From Dicaeum eximium (taxonomy: Eukaryota; Chordata; Aves; Passeriformes; Dicaeidae): a stretch of 64,000 bases of DNA. Position numbers and translations under genes: made by a program. The stretch lies in assembly GCA_013396995.1 (NCBI GenBank), contig VWZP01005656.1, positions 296,908 through 360,907 of the forward strand. The letters are read 5' to 3'. Under the pieces are notes generated by a model. It saw only the letters and a program-made list of their open reading frames with translations. It made no database searches and had not been told where the DNA came from. Of this stretch, positions 1-10,275 are shown piece by piece; positions within the stretch are counted from its first letter, which is position 1; each line of letters opens with the position of its first letter.

Positions 1-959
1 AAAGAGGGAATGGGGAGAGAGATCACAGAGTTGAGATTTGAGATTAAATGCTCTTCAGACTGAGAGGTGGGGGAAGCCAGGGGACAGAATTCAGCCTTCT
101 GTGTATGAAAACTGGAAGAGGAAGGGGCTGAGTCCAGGGGATGAGCAGCCAGCAGGACGTTCAGCTGCTCCAGGACCCCCAGAACTCCCTAACACCTTTC
201 CTGTGCTTTCCCAGCCCTCTGCCCATGGCAGCTCTGGCACAGGGCATGGCCCAAGCTGAGCTCAGAGAGGAGAAGAAGAAGGTCCCCAGGGCCCCTGCGA
301 GGAGGGTGGCCTCAATTCCTGTTATTTGTTGGAAGTATCTCCACAGAACCCAATGGACAATGTGGCTGCAGGGGATGGAGCTGCAGCTGGATCATCCCAA
401 AGGGAAGGGTTGCAAGGGAGTGCCTGGATTTTCTCTTTGCAAGCCTCCCCAGTCCTCCCTCCCACAGCTGTGCCTGAGCAGGGCTGGGATGCTGCCAAGC
501 TCCCCTGTCCCAGGGCTGGCTCCCTGGGATGCCAGCGCTGTCCTTTGGAGGTGTCATGGCACTCATGGAGTCCCCCCGTATCTCTTTTCTTCCCCTCCTC
601 CCCTGTCTCAGGTCTCCTGTCCACAAAGAGAAATTCTTTGGAGCAGGGCCATCATTTTTTGGCTCATGGCTCCTGGTTAGGCTGCACATCTGACCAGGGG
701 CTGTGCTTTGGCATCAGTTATATAATGAGGTAAAATCCCACAGGTAGACTGCAGTGGGACAGCTTCAGATGCTGGGGAGGTCTGTGGGAAAAGCAGCACT
801 GCTCTGCAGCTCCTAAAACAGGGGAAGGACCACCTGCCCACCCCCCTTGTGAAGAAATTCCTCCTTCTTTCAGTTTTATGAGACATGTTTAAATTTTATG
901 CAATATATTTGAAAGTATATTTTAAAAGGTATTCACCAGTTGTTCTAAAAGTGAGCCAG
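1..959. other. Unique sequence, no gene seen
   Basis: Moderately GC-rich sequence with no repeat family I recognise. Overlapping short open frames occur on both strands, but they are rich in Pro, Ser and Leu, share no recognisable domain and have no convincing splice sites, so I read them as chance. Confidence 0.5.
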
Positions 960-1160
960 CTCTCACAATTTCCACCAAATTGCTGCCACCCTTCTCCCCC
1001 TCTCTCCTCTCTGCCCCTCTCATGAGAAGGAAAATTTAAATTCCATCTTTTTCTCCTGCCTTCTTTCTGCCTCCAAGTCCCTGCTATTCCTCTTCTCTTT
1101 CAGCCCATTTTTCTTCCCTCATTGATGAAAACACTTTGACTGATTCCCCACCTCCCTCCC
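960..1160. repeat. Pyrimidine-rich low-complexity stretch
   Basis: Long runs of C and T (for example the segment around 990-1020 and 1045-1120) interrupted by a short purine patch near 1024-1035. There is no tandem unit. It is typical bird intergenic low-complexity sequence. Confidence 0.5.
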
Positions 1161-1604
1161 CTGGATGAAATGCCCAGTTTCCTTGACACACTGAAATTGC
1201 TAATGGTTCCTGCTGCTCCTTTTCCTAAATGGAGTGTTTGTGAGGAATTACTCAGCTCAGTGCTCCATCAGCCCCTTGCCTGGGCTGGGCAGACACCCAG
1301 GCAGGAGCTGTGCAGCACCAACACCAGCACTGGAATTCCAACCCTCTGTGTCTATAATTAAGCTGGAGGTTTGTGATTCAGTGCCTGGGCTCTGTTTTAT
1401 CTCAGTGAGCTGTGAGGAACTCTCTGAAGAAGTGTTTGTGCTGTTTGCTCAATCACAGTTATATATATTATATCTATAATGTATTTTATATATTCCTGCC
1501 TGGATTCTCTCCCCACACAATGTCAGGAGCACTCTGTTGAAAAATGGATAATCCATATGGTGAATTTTACAGCCAGGGCCCATTTTTAAAAGTCACCCAG
1601 ACAG

Positions 1605-1713
1605 CAGGAAAGAAGAGAATGAAGAGAAAAAGGAGAAGCAAAGGGGGTGGAAGAAGGCAAAGAGGGAGGGAAGCAGCTGTAAAAAGAGGGGGAAGAAGCA
1701 GGAGATGGAGCAC
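1605..1713. repeat. GA-rich (homopurine-like) tract
   Basis: About 110 bases almost entirely A and G, with only isolated C or T interruptions. No fixed repeat unit is seen. The minus-strand open frames here translate to Ser/Phe/Leu-rich low complexity and are not genes. Confidence 0.6.
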
Positions 1714-4198
1714 GGCCTCGTAGCAGTGAGGGGCAGGAGGGGAGGAGCTGTTTGGGGAGAAAATTGGTCATGTCCAGCTCCCTTCCCACTTCTGGCCAGC
1801 TGACCCTGTCCCTCCTCCAGCAGCTGCTCTCTCTCCCAGGACAGGATCCCAGACCTCCCCTCTGCATGGCTGATCCCCACTGGTTTCCAATCTTTTCCCA
1901 TTTCCAGGTCTGTGACAATTCCTCTGGATCTCCTTGGGGCTTTCCTATTCCTGTACAGGATGAGGCCACTTTTAATGCAGTTTTTGACAGTGACAAAGGC
2001 AGTTTCTGCACAGACTCCTCTGCTGTGCCAAGATTCCTCTCAGGTCTCTCTCTGCCCCCTCCAGCTCCTCATCTCCACCCAAATTCCAACCACAAGGGGC
2101 TGCTGCCATATGGTTTCCTTGTGCTCTTCCATACCATGCACTGCCTTCAAATTCACTTCAGAGGGAAAGGAGCAAATAACAGCAAATATTCAAGAATGCC
2201 TTGAAAGAGCAGTGGGAATTTCAGCCAGAAAAAGGTAGGGAGGATTAAAAGGCAAAATAAATTGAAAAATGTAATCTGGGAATTTCCCAGCTGAAATGCT
2301 TTGGAAAAAGCAGCAGGTTTCATTAGCAGGCTTTCACAGCAAAGCCTGGTGTGACCACAGAGTTGTTGTTTTGTTTAATTCGTAGAGAGTTTTTAAATTT
2401 AAGCCTTGGCTTAACTGGAGGAAAAGGTGTTAAAGGAGTAAATGGACCCCACAAAACAGATCGGATTAAAATGAAATGTTCCTCCTGTAACCCTGGGACT
2501 AATCTGGTGGGAAGTGGCACTGGAGTGGTGTCCATTTTCCAATGTGTTCATCAAAGAAAATACCTGTTATTTGTCCATAGTGCAGATGGGAGGGTGGGTA
2601 AGATGCCCTGTTTTGCTGGAGGAATATCAGGAATTGAGAAAATGTGAAACTCAACAATGGGAAAGTTTTCTTAATATCCAGCCTGAGCCTCCCCTGGATC
2701 CACTGAGTCCATTTTCCCTTGTTAATCTCTGCCTGGGATAGGGAAAGTGAGCCTCTGCATTTTGGGGTTTAGCTCTAGGTCTGCACCTAAACCCTGCCCA
2801 ACAGGACACCTTCTGGATAACACACATGCCTTGGATAACTTGGGTTCAGGCTCTTACTGAAATATTACAAGCCAAATGCCAAGTGTTTCTAATTTTCCAG
2901 GCCCATTTCCCTGCGCACTGGTGACAGCTCCCATAATTACAGAAGCTGAATCCACAGAAGCCAGAATCCACAAGTGGTTCTTCAGAGCAGGCAAACAAAA
3001 AAATTTTGTGTTTCATCCCCCACAAGTGATTACAGGAGCTGTGTTTAATTGGGACGAGCAGTGCTGGTGGTGCCTCAGAGGAAAACATGGCTGAGGGGTG
3101 AGGGAGCCTTTGAGGAGGGGAAGGAGAATGAATTGCAGCAGCAATAATTAAGAATCCTCGTGGGAAGTTCAGGGCACTTCCCAGATACCGCCATGCACAG
3201 TGAAGGGCATGGCAGCTTCGAGCTGCTGGACACCGTGCCAGGGAGCTGGGAAAGCTGGGGAAGGAGTGCTGAGCAAAGCCCCAGAGTGGCCTGGGGAGTG
3301 TCAAAATTAGTGGATTTTTTTACTAATGGGATTCTGGCAGGACTGAAAGGGAAGGGAGCTATCCATGGAGTGTGGGAGCTTGGGAAAGGCTGGCAGGAGC
3401 TGCAGGAATTGTGTTGAGCATCCTCCAAACAAGCAGGAGACTCCACACCTGAGCTGGAGCACCCTGGAAGGGGAGAGAGGCCTCAGTGCTGGGCATTGCT
3501 CCAGGTGCTTCCTATTCAGGAAGAGTTTGGGAGTTAAAATTCGGGCCACAGGCAAACACCTGCAGCAGTGAAGCTGAATTCAGAGGCTTTGCCCTGTGCT
3601 ACCCCAGCTGGAAAATCCCAGAAGTGAGAGGAGGAGGAGGGAGCAGCTCCACAAAGGAGCTGCCTTGGGCCTCTCCATTCCCCTCCAAACCTCTCCTGGC
3701 CACAGGAACCCTGAGCTCTGGCCACACACCTGAGGCTGAGCAAGGATGATGACACCTGCAAAAGGGGTTTTCATCATTTTCCTATGTGTTTTGAAGTGAA
3801 AAGACTAAAAAAGAAAATGAATGTAAGTAATATAGGAACAAGCTGGGAAAGCTCACTTTGCTCTTGCTGTTGTTTGTTTGCTCGTTGCTTTTCTTACTGT
3901 CACAGGAAAAGCACAAGAGAAAAATATCCAAGCCAAAATGAAACATTTTGTCTCTTCTGGCAAATGTGTAAAATAATGGAGGGATTGCTTGCTTTGGCTT
4001 TTCCCTTTTGTTTGTTTTTGGTCTTAGTGCTCTTTCCAAAGAAATGTATTTTTTTTTATCCCATTCCATAAGAAATACACAGAAAAAACTTGAAAGCCAT
4101 TGCGGCAGGCTCTTGGGAAACCCTGTGGTCCCCGAGAGGTGCCTGGCCCAGGATGGGGTGGAGGGAGAGGCTGAGGTGAGGGTGGGCAGAGCACAGGA
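1714..4198. other. Unique sequence, no gene seen
   Basis: No CR1 or LTR wording and no coding exon recognised on either strand. A more AT-rich patch runs from about 3770 to 4090. Confidence 0.45.
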
Positions 4199-4412
4199 AC
4201 AGGTTGGATATTAGGGAAAAATTCTTTATTGGAATGGTGGTCAGGCACTGGAAGAGGCTCCCCAGTGTGGAATCGCTGTCCTTGGAAGTGTCCAGAGAAC
4301 ACCTGGATGTGGCACCTGGGGACAGGGTTTAGTGTGAGCTTGGCAGTGCTGGGTTAAGGGCTGGAATTGGGATCTTGGAGGCTTTTCCTACCCTAAACAA
4401 TTCTGGATTCCA
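4199..4412 (+). mobile_element. CR1 LINE 3' fragment (diverged)
   Basis: Shows the CR1 3'-UTR order: 'aggttggatattaggg', 'ggtggtcaggcactggaa', 'gtgtccagagaacacctgga', 'cttggcagtgctgggttaa', 'atcttggaggcttttcctac'. It is 5'-truncated and lacks any ORF. Several substitutions against the younger copies in this window suggest an older insertion. Confidence 0.85.
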
Positions 4413-4682
4413 TGGGCATCTCAAGGCCTGGAGGCTCAGGGCTTGTCCTAAAGACTCCTTGCTGCATGTGCTGTCACACAGTGCCACGGGCCACCCTGGA
4501 GCCCAGGCTGTGTCCCACAGGGCTTCCAGTGGAAACACCGCCAGCAGCCAGGAGAGGACCTGCTCCAGGCCACGGGTATTTCCAACCATTTCCACAGAAA
4601 CCCAGATTCAGACAGACACGAGGTGCCTTGGAGAAGCACATTTGGGGTTTTCCCCTCTTTAGGAGCCTGTTCTCATCCAGGG

Positions 4683-4731
4683 GCTGGGGCTCCTTCCCTG
4701 TGAGGGTGGGGAGGCCCTGGCACGGGTTCAT
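4683..4731 (+). mobile_element. Possible CR1 remnant
   Basis: Only the short phrase around 'ccctgtgagggtggggagg' and 'ccctggcacgggttc' matches the CR1 3' region; the flanks do not continue the alignment. It may be an internal scrap of a decayed copy. Confidence 0.45.
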
Positions 4732-5101
4732 TTTGGGCCCTTGTAGGTCATGTCACATAAAAGCCTTTTATTCACCAGGAAAATTCCAACCAAAACGTCT
4801 TCTTTTTGTCCCCTCTCATGCCTCCTGCTGCAGGAATTACAGGAAGGCCTGTCTTGGCTGAGAGCCCACATGAAAGGCCCACATGGGCTCCCACAGGTGG
4901 CAGGGCAGGCCTGCAACACCGGCATTGCCAGAGATCTGTCTCCAGGTGCTTCCCACAAAGCAGGGACTTCATGAGAGAAGAAGGAATTTCACCCCAGACC
5001 TCCAGGTGTGTTGGAGCCACACCTGCACTGAGAGGTGTAGGCAAATCCCAGGGCAATCTGCTCCTTTCTGTTATGGGTGATTAAAAGCAAATTAGTTTTT
5101 T
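4732..5101. other. Unique sequence, no gene seen
   Basis: Ordinary mixed sequence becoming AT-rich towards the LTR that begins at 5102. No gene or repeat recognised. Confidence 0.4.
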
Positions 5102-5607
5102 TGTTGAAATAAAAATGTTAAAATGTTGATATTAAAAATGACCACACAGAAACCAAAAAGAAAAACCTCAAAAACTCTGGCGGGGGATTTTCTGAGATCC
5201 TGATGCAAACAAGTGGGGGAAAAATTAGCAAAAGAAAAGCCTCTAGCTCCGGCAAGCTAACGACTCACTAAAAATGGGACAGGTGATATCATCTCCTGAT
5301 ACTCAAGGGCTGCCCCCCGGGGTTAGACAAAGAAGCACAGATGATACAAAAGGGGGGTTGAATTATGTATGTCTTTTCCTGTAAAGTTTAATCTAAACTA
5401 ATCAAGCAGGCTATCGGTCCATCTCGACCATTATCGGACTCCGGGAAACCAGAGATGAATTTTCAACTACCCTCATCACCAGCGACCAGCTCGTAAAAGA
5501 AGAAACATCACAGCCAGGAAACCCTTCCCATCCAAACATGGACCAAGAAAAGAAACAACTGAATATGAACAGAACCGAGGAATTTCTGCCCGGGGCTGTA
5601 AAAACTG

Positions 5608-5615
5608 TATAAAAG
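5608..5615 (+). promoter_or_regulatory. TATA box of the solo LTR
   Basis: TATAAAAG, about 120 bp upstream of the LTR's AATAAA signal, the expected spacing for a retroviral core promoter with a short R region. Whether it is still active cannot be told from sequence. Confidence 0.6.
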
Positions 5616-5727
5616 AAAGGACATGGGGAAGGCAAGGTGTGACATTGGGAACTTGTCATGGTAGAGGGCAGGTTCAGTGTCACCCAGAGCTGGCTCTGTA
5701 TCTTGGGGTTGTTTGCGGCTGTCATGA

Positions 5728-5733
5728 AATAAA
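5728..5733 (+). terminator. Polyadenylation signal of the solo LTR
   Basis: AATAAA positioned about 60 bp before the 3' end of the LTR, as in many avian ERV LTRs. Confidence 0.6.
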
Positions 5734-5820
5734 TCCTATTATTTTTATTAATTATCAATTCGGTTAGATTGGCCTATTCATTTATAACATTTCCCATCGG
5801 CTCCTCCTCAGCGGGAGCCC

Positions 5821-6183
5821 TGCTAACCCACGTCCCCAAGGGTCACAACCCCACAGCTTTTAAATCCCTGCAAGGATGGGGACTCCACCACTGCCCTGGG
5901 CAGCTCTGCCAATACCTGGCCACCCTTACCCTGAAATAATTTTCCCCTCATATCCAACCTAAGCCTCCTCTGGTGCAATTTGAGGCTGTTCCCTCTCCTC
6001 CTGTCCCTTGTGGGAGCAGAGCCCAACCCCCCCGGCTGTCCCCTCCTGTCAGGAGCTGTGCAGAGCCACAAGGGCCCCCTGAGCCTCCTTTTCTCCAGGC
6101 TGAGCCCCTTTCCCAGCTCCCTCAGCCCCTCCTGGGGCTCTGTTCCCTTCCCTGGGCATGTTCCAGCCCCTGAGTGTCTTTCT
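5821..6183 (-). mobile_element. CR1 LINE 3'-region fragment
   Basis: Reverse-complement CR1 wording: 'ctaacccacgtccccaag', 'ggatggggactccaccactg', 'tgaggctgttccctctcctc', 'gagcctccttttctccagg'. The last ~100 bp of the CR1 3' end is missing and the solo LTR lies just outside. LTR insertion with loss of the CR1 tail is one explanation. Confidence 0.9.
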
Positions 6184-7120
6184 GATGGGCATTTGGATAT
6201 ATCCGTGTGCCCACAGCCCAGATAGGTGTCCTGGACTCTGGGGACAGGGGATGAAATGAAAGTGGGAGTTGGCAGAAAGGACTTAGGGCTGAGCAGCTGA
6301 CACTGGAATGCTCATTCTGCAAAGCATCTGAGAGCCTGGAATGATCCTAAATTTCCTTCTGTCACCTACAGGGATACAGCTTTTTTTTTTCATGCCCTTT
6401 GGATAAATAGAGGTTTTCTCCAGGCCTCCAGGAACCTTAATTTTTCACCCATCCTAATAACCATAAAACTGAGACAGGCGAGTAATAAAATGTCAAAATC
6501 CATGTGTTTTAAAATCGGAGAGGACTCTCAAATGTCACTGAAATGTGGGATGGAAAAGGCGATGGGAGGACGTGTAGCTGAGCCTGTGGTGGTGGCTGGG
6601 CTGTCCTTTCCACACTCATCCCCAGGAGGCTTGGCCTCCTGGGACCCTCGAGGGATGGGGATGGAGTGGGGATGAGGTGCTCTGCTGCTGAAGGAGCAGT
6701 TCCCTTTCTTGGGGAGGTGGGATGAAGTGAGGCTGTCTTTCCTGTGAGTGTCAATCCCAGTTTAGCCCAGTCTCCACTGGAGCTCTGTGGGAGCATCTTG
6801 TCCCCTGCTCTGTGGGCTTCTTCCTGACCCTCATGTGCTATTTAGGCCCAGGCAAATCTGGCTGTCCCAAAATTCCTGATCTTCAAGGTTTTTAATGCAG
6901 AGTGTCACTGAAGAGCTGCACAGAACCTGCAAGTTAACACAGAAAGTCTTGGACTCCTCTCCACGCCTTTCTCCCATCAAAATCTTACCTAAAAATGCCC
7001 ATCACAGTGATAACTGGAGCAGAAACTGGGAAGGGTTCTCCCTTCTGGTAAAAAAGTCTTCATATTTTAAAAAAGCAAAAGCAGCATCCTGGTCAAATTA
7101 GGATGAAAGGATGAAAAGTC
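6184..7120. other. Unique sequence, no gene seen
   Basis: No recognised repeat or exon. Confidence 0.4.
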
Positions 7121-7121
7121 A

Positions 7122-7211
7122 AGTGTTTTTTTTATTTTTTCTTTTTTTGCCAAGCATACTATTTTTGCAAACCATGCTTTCTTTTTTTTTTTTTTTTTTC
7201 TTTTTTTTTTA
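7122..7211. repeat. Interrupted poly-T tracts
   Basis: T runs at about 7125-7148 and 7178-7210 with single C or A interruptions. They may be the poly-A tail remnant of a minus-strand retrocopy, but no parent sequence is recognisable next to them. Confidence 0.7.
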
Positions 7212-7770
7212 ACAGCCAAGTAGAGTCCTGGGCTGTCATATGTCCCATATTCATAAACTCCAGAGGAAGATGACATTTGACATTTCTTCTTTCTTTGCCT
7301 ATTGGTTAGTCCAAGATTAAACATGTTTGGAAACCAAAAGCTTTCTCGACTCGGCGACAAAAAAAGCCTCAAAACCAAAAAGGGACATTTTGACAATGCC
7401 TAAATTGTTATTTATTCCCCAAATTATTTTCCTGTGGTTTTGAGCCTCATCAAACCCAATCTTCCTTTGTGATGGTTTTGTTTGAACCTGTACCTCTGTG
7501 AAAAATTTGGGAGAGTGCTGCCAGGGCACTCTGTCAGAATGTGTCCCCCTGCATCCAGATCCAGCACCTCTGCTGGGGAAAGGCTGCTTTGAGAGCAAAG
7601 GCTTTAGGAAAGCATTTTAATTGAGTTCAGTGTCACACACCTTGCACAAGAGATTTCCCACTCAGCTCTCTCACCGGGATAAGGGCACCTGGATCGCTGG
7701 GAGCCTGGCTGGGTGCGTACTTTGTTCTTGAAGCTAAAAAACTTCTTGGAGTTCTCCCAGAAATCTTAGA
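7212..7770. other. Unique sequence, no gene seen
   Basis: Mixed composition with AT-rich parts. No recognised repeat or exon. Confidence 0.4.
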
Positions 7771-8034
7771 GGATGGCATGAGGTTTCTGAATGGCTGGAG
7801 CTGTGTCAGGGAGGGTCAGGCTGGATCTCAGGGAAAGGCTCTTCCCCAGAGGGTGCTGGCACTGCCCAGGCTCCCCAGGGAATGGGCACGGCCCCGAGGC
7901 TGCCAGAGCTCCAGGAGCGTTTGGACAGCGCTGCCAGGGATGGACAGGGTGGGGTTGTTGGGGTGTCTGTGCAGGGCCAGGGGCTGGGCTGGCTGATCCT
8001 GGGGGTCCCTCCCAGCTCAGGATTTTCTGTGATT
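7771..8034 (+). mobile_element. CR1 LINE 3' fragment, second subfamily
   Basis: This is a different CR1 3' end from the commonest type here. Diagnostic phrases are 'ggctcttccccagagggtgc', 'ggcacggccccgaggctgcc', 'ggagcgtttggacagcgctg' and 'gatcctgggggtccctccc'. The same subfamily lies in reverse at 20573-20780 and 21224-21395. Confidence 0.9.
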
Positions 8035-8539
8035 CCCTGCTCACTCCTTCCTGCCATGCCCAGGCTCTCTGTGAAGCCAGGTAGGGCTGGTGCTGTCGGA
8101 GCCCTCTGGGATTTGGTTGTGCTCATGGGGGTGGTGGAGGCTCCTGCTCCATGCTGGAGAAGAGGGAACAGCAGCACGGGGATCTGCAGGGCTGTTCCCT
8201 GCTCCAGAGGGGATCCAGCAGCTCTGCCCTGCAGGTTCAGCTGTGCAGTGCCAGAGGAACCCACACAGCTCAGCCACGTCTGTTGCTGAGCGTGGGGAGC
8301 CCTGGAAGGTGCCCTGACCTCCTTCCCAGCCCTGCCCTGGCAAGGACCAGCCAGGCCCCGGTGCCTGGACGTCAGCAGTGACAGAGCAGACTTTGGTTAA
8401 TGACTTCAGTGGCAATGCTGAGGTAAAAACACAGTGAGGCAAAGCTCTCCCACAGAGAAATAAACCCAAATAAACCTGTCAGAAGGACAGAGCTGTTGTG
8501 TGCAAAGCCCCGTGGTTTTACTGCTCAGGAAAGCCCTCT
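8035..8539. other. Unique GC-rich sequence, no gene seen
   Basis: Short overlapping open frames on both strands without recognisable domains. Read as chance. Confidence 0.4.
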
Positions 8540-8760
8540 CCTATAAATACCCAATAAATGAGTTAGAGGCTAAATAAAACACCCCATATACTGTAGAGTT
8601 GAGACCAACAATCCTAAATGAGCAAACATTTCCAAAGGAATAACTCTGCTTGGTGTCAATTTATGTTAATGCTGTACATGATTGAACCCATTAGAGCAAA
8701 TAGCCAGTAATAAGAATGCAGATACACCACAAACTAATTGCATTAGAGGCTAACAGGCCT
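8540..8760. other. AT-rich block, candidate conserved non-coding element
   Basis: Clearly AT-richer and less repetitive than its surroundings, with several ATTA/TAAT cores and no open frame. This composition is common in developmental enhancers. Conservation is not visible from one genome, so this is only a candidate. Confidence 0.25.
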
Positions 8761-9078
8761 CTGTCTCTCCTGCTTCTGCCGCTGCTCAGCTCCCTGGGAT
8801 GCAGCCAGCAGCACATGGAAGGTGCCCTGTAGTCTCCAGAGGTGTTGGTGGTTCAGGATCAAGGCTCAGCAGCAGAGCTGGGTGATGTTCAGTGCCTCTT
8901 ACTGCATTATCTCTGTTCAGTTTGTGTTTCAAGAGGGTGAGAGGGATGGAAGAGAAATTTGGCTGGCTCTGGGGAAAGCTTGGGAAAGCACAGAGAAGCA
9001 GGGGACAGCACAAAGTGGTCAGATGACAACCTCTGCCCAAAACACAGCCAGCCCACTTTGAAAGAGGCTGAGTGTATA

Positions 9079-9280
9079 CATTAGGGAGAAATTGTTCCCT
9101 GTGAGGGTGGGCAGGCCCTGGCACAGGGTGCCCAGAGAAGCTGTGGCTGCCCCTGGATCCCTGGAAGTGTCCAAGACCAGGTTGGACAGGGCTTGGAGCA
9201 GCCTGGGACAGTGGAAGGTGTCCCTGCCATGGCAGGGGGTGGCACTGGATGATGTTTAACCCAAACCATTTGGGGATTCC
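9079..9280 (+). mobile_element. CR1 LINE 3' fragment
   Basis: Classic order: 'ttccctgtgagggtgggcag', 'gcccagagaagctgtggctg', 'gaccaggttggacagggctt', 'ggaaggtgtccctgccatgg', then a decayed tail 'ttaacccaaaccatttgggg'. 5'-truncated to about 200 bp. Confidence 0.93.
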
Positions 9281-9589
9281 TGGTATGATTTTAGGGATGT
9301 GAAGCAGAGGCTGCAGCAGCACCATCACCCCCAGCTTACTGCCCTGTCCCAGCACCAGATCCATCCCCAGCTGCATCTCCCTGGCAGCACTCAAGGGCCC
9401 AGACTGCCCCAAACAAACACCTGTGAGCCAGAGACAGGAGCTGACCACCACACGTGTTCTCCTGTGACCCAAGTCTGGCTCTGATCATTCCAGGCTTCCC
9501 AGGTAACATTCCTGTGCCTCTGTTCCCAGGAGCCCAGGCAGATGGGCCAGCACAGGAGCGGTGCTTACTCAGTCCAGAGCTGTTCCAGG

Positions 9590-9780
9590 CCACTTTTTGA
9601 CTTAGCAATGCACATAAACATATTTTACATGTAAAATGGGCAATTAAGAAGGCAAATGTTTTAAAATATGAGGATTTACTGGCATAAAATTCGCCATCTA
9701 TCAATGCTGCATAAATAGTTTTACATAAAAAGCCATCTGGAAACAGGTTGTTTATCATATTTATTCAGTTACAACTTGCT
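9590..9780. other. AT-rich block, candidate conserved non-coding element
   Basis: Dense in TTAA, ATTA and ATAAAT motifs, with no tandem structure and no transposon signature. Flagged by composition only. Confidence 0.25.
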
Positions 9781-10159
9781 GGTTTCGAGGCTGTGCCTCC
9801 CTCATTAGCTGTCAAGACAGTTTGACGTGGCTGATGAGAGGTGGATGTATTTGAAATCCTGGATGTATTTGGAATTCTGCATGCTGCATGAATATTAACT
9901 GGGGCTTCTGGGTAGCTGCACTATTTCACACAGCCTGGACATGCTCTACACTGGAATTCCTCTGATGCCTTAGGATTTTAGCTTTTCTATTTTCCATATA
10001 TTTATACTCCTGCAATTCTTAAGTGTACAACTCCAAACTCCACACACAGTGTCAGCTGCTGCTGTCCCATTTTGGGCAGACACAACAATTCCTCTCCAGG
10101 CCTGGCAATCAAGGACCCCTCACTGCCTCAGCCCTCAGAGATGGAAACAAAAGTGAGTT

Positions 10160-10275
10160 GGGGGAAGCAAACCTGGGGTAAATGACTTCATTACCTGAAG
10201 CTGTAATTGGCAGATTAAGCCCCAATATGCAAATGGATCAAACTTATAAAAGTGTGAAAATCCCGTGGTCTATTT
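10160..10275. other. Candidate regulatory block with octamer-like site
   Basis: Contains 'atatgcaaatgg' (ATGCAAAT is the POU/octamer consensus) close to 'gctgtaattgg' (homeodomain core) and 'acttataaaa'. The motif cluster is visible; function is inference. Confidence 0.25.

Larger units (their letters stand above)
5102..5789 (+). mobile_element. Solo LTR of an endogenous retrovirus
   Basis: A 688-bp element with LTR architecture on the + strand. It begins TGTTGAAAT and ends ATTTATAACA, an imperfect terminal inverted repeat with TG...CA ends. A TATA box lies at 5608-5615 and an AATAAA polyadenylation signal at 5728-5733, giving a U3 of roughly 500 bp and a short R-U5. No gag, pol or env sequence adjoins it, so it is a solo LTR left by recombination. 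The flanks (T-rich on the left, 'tttccc' on the right) do not give a clean target-site duplication, so a boundary could be off by a few bases or the flank may have changed. Family not identified. Confidence 0.8.

Noticed and set aside
8786..9472. 228-codon minus-strand open frame
   Set aside because: Much of it is the antisense of the CR1 fragment at 9079-9280. The recurrent peptide strings such as 'PGLGHCQGSRG' in many frames are CR1 antisense translation, not a protein family.
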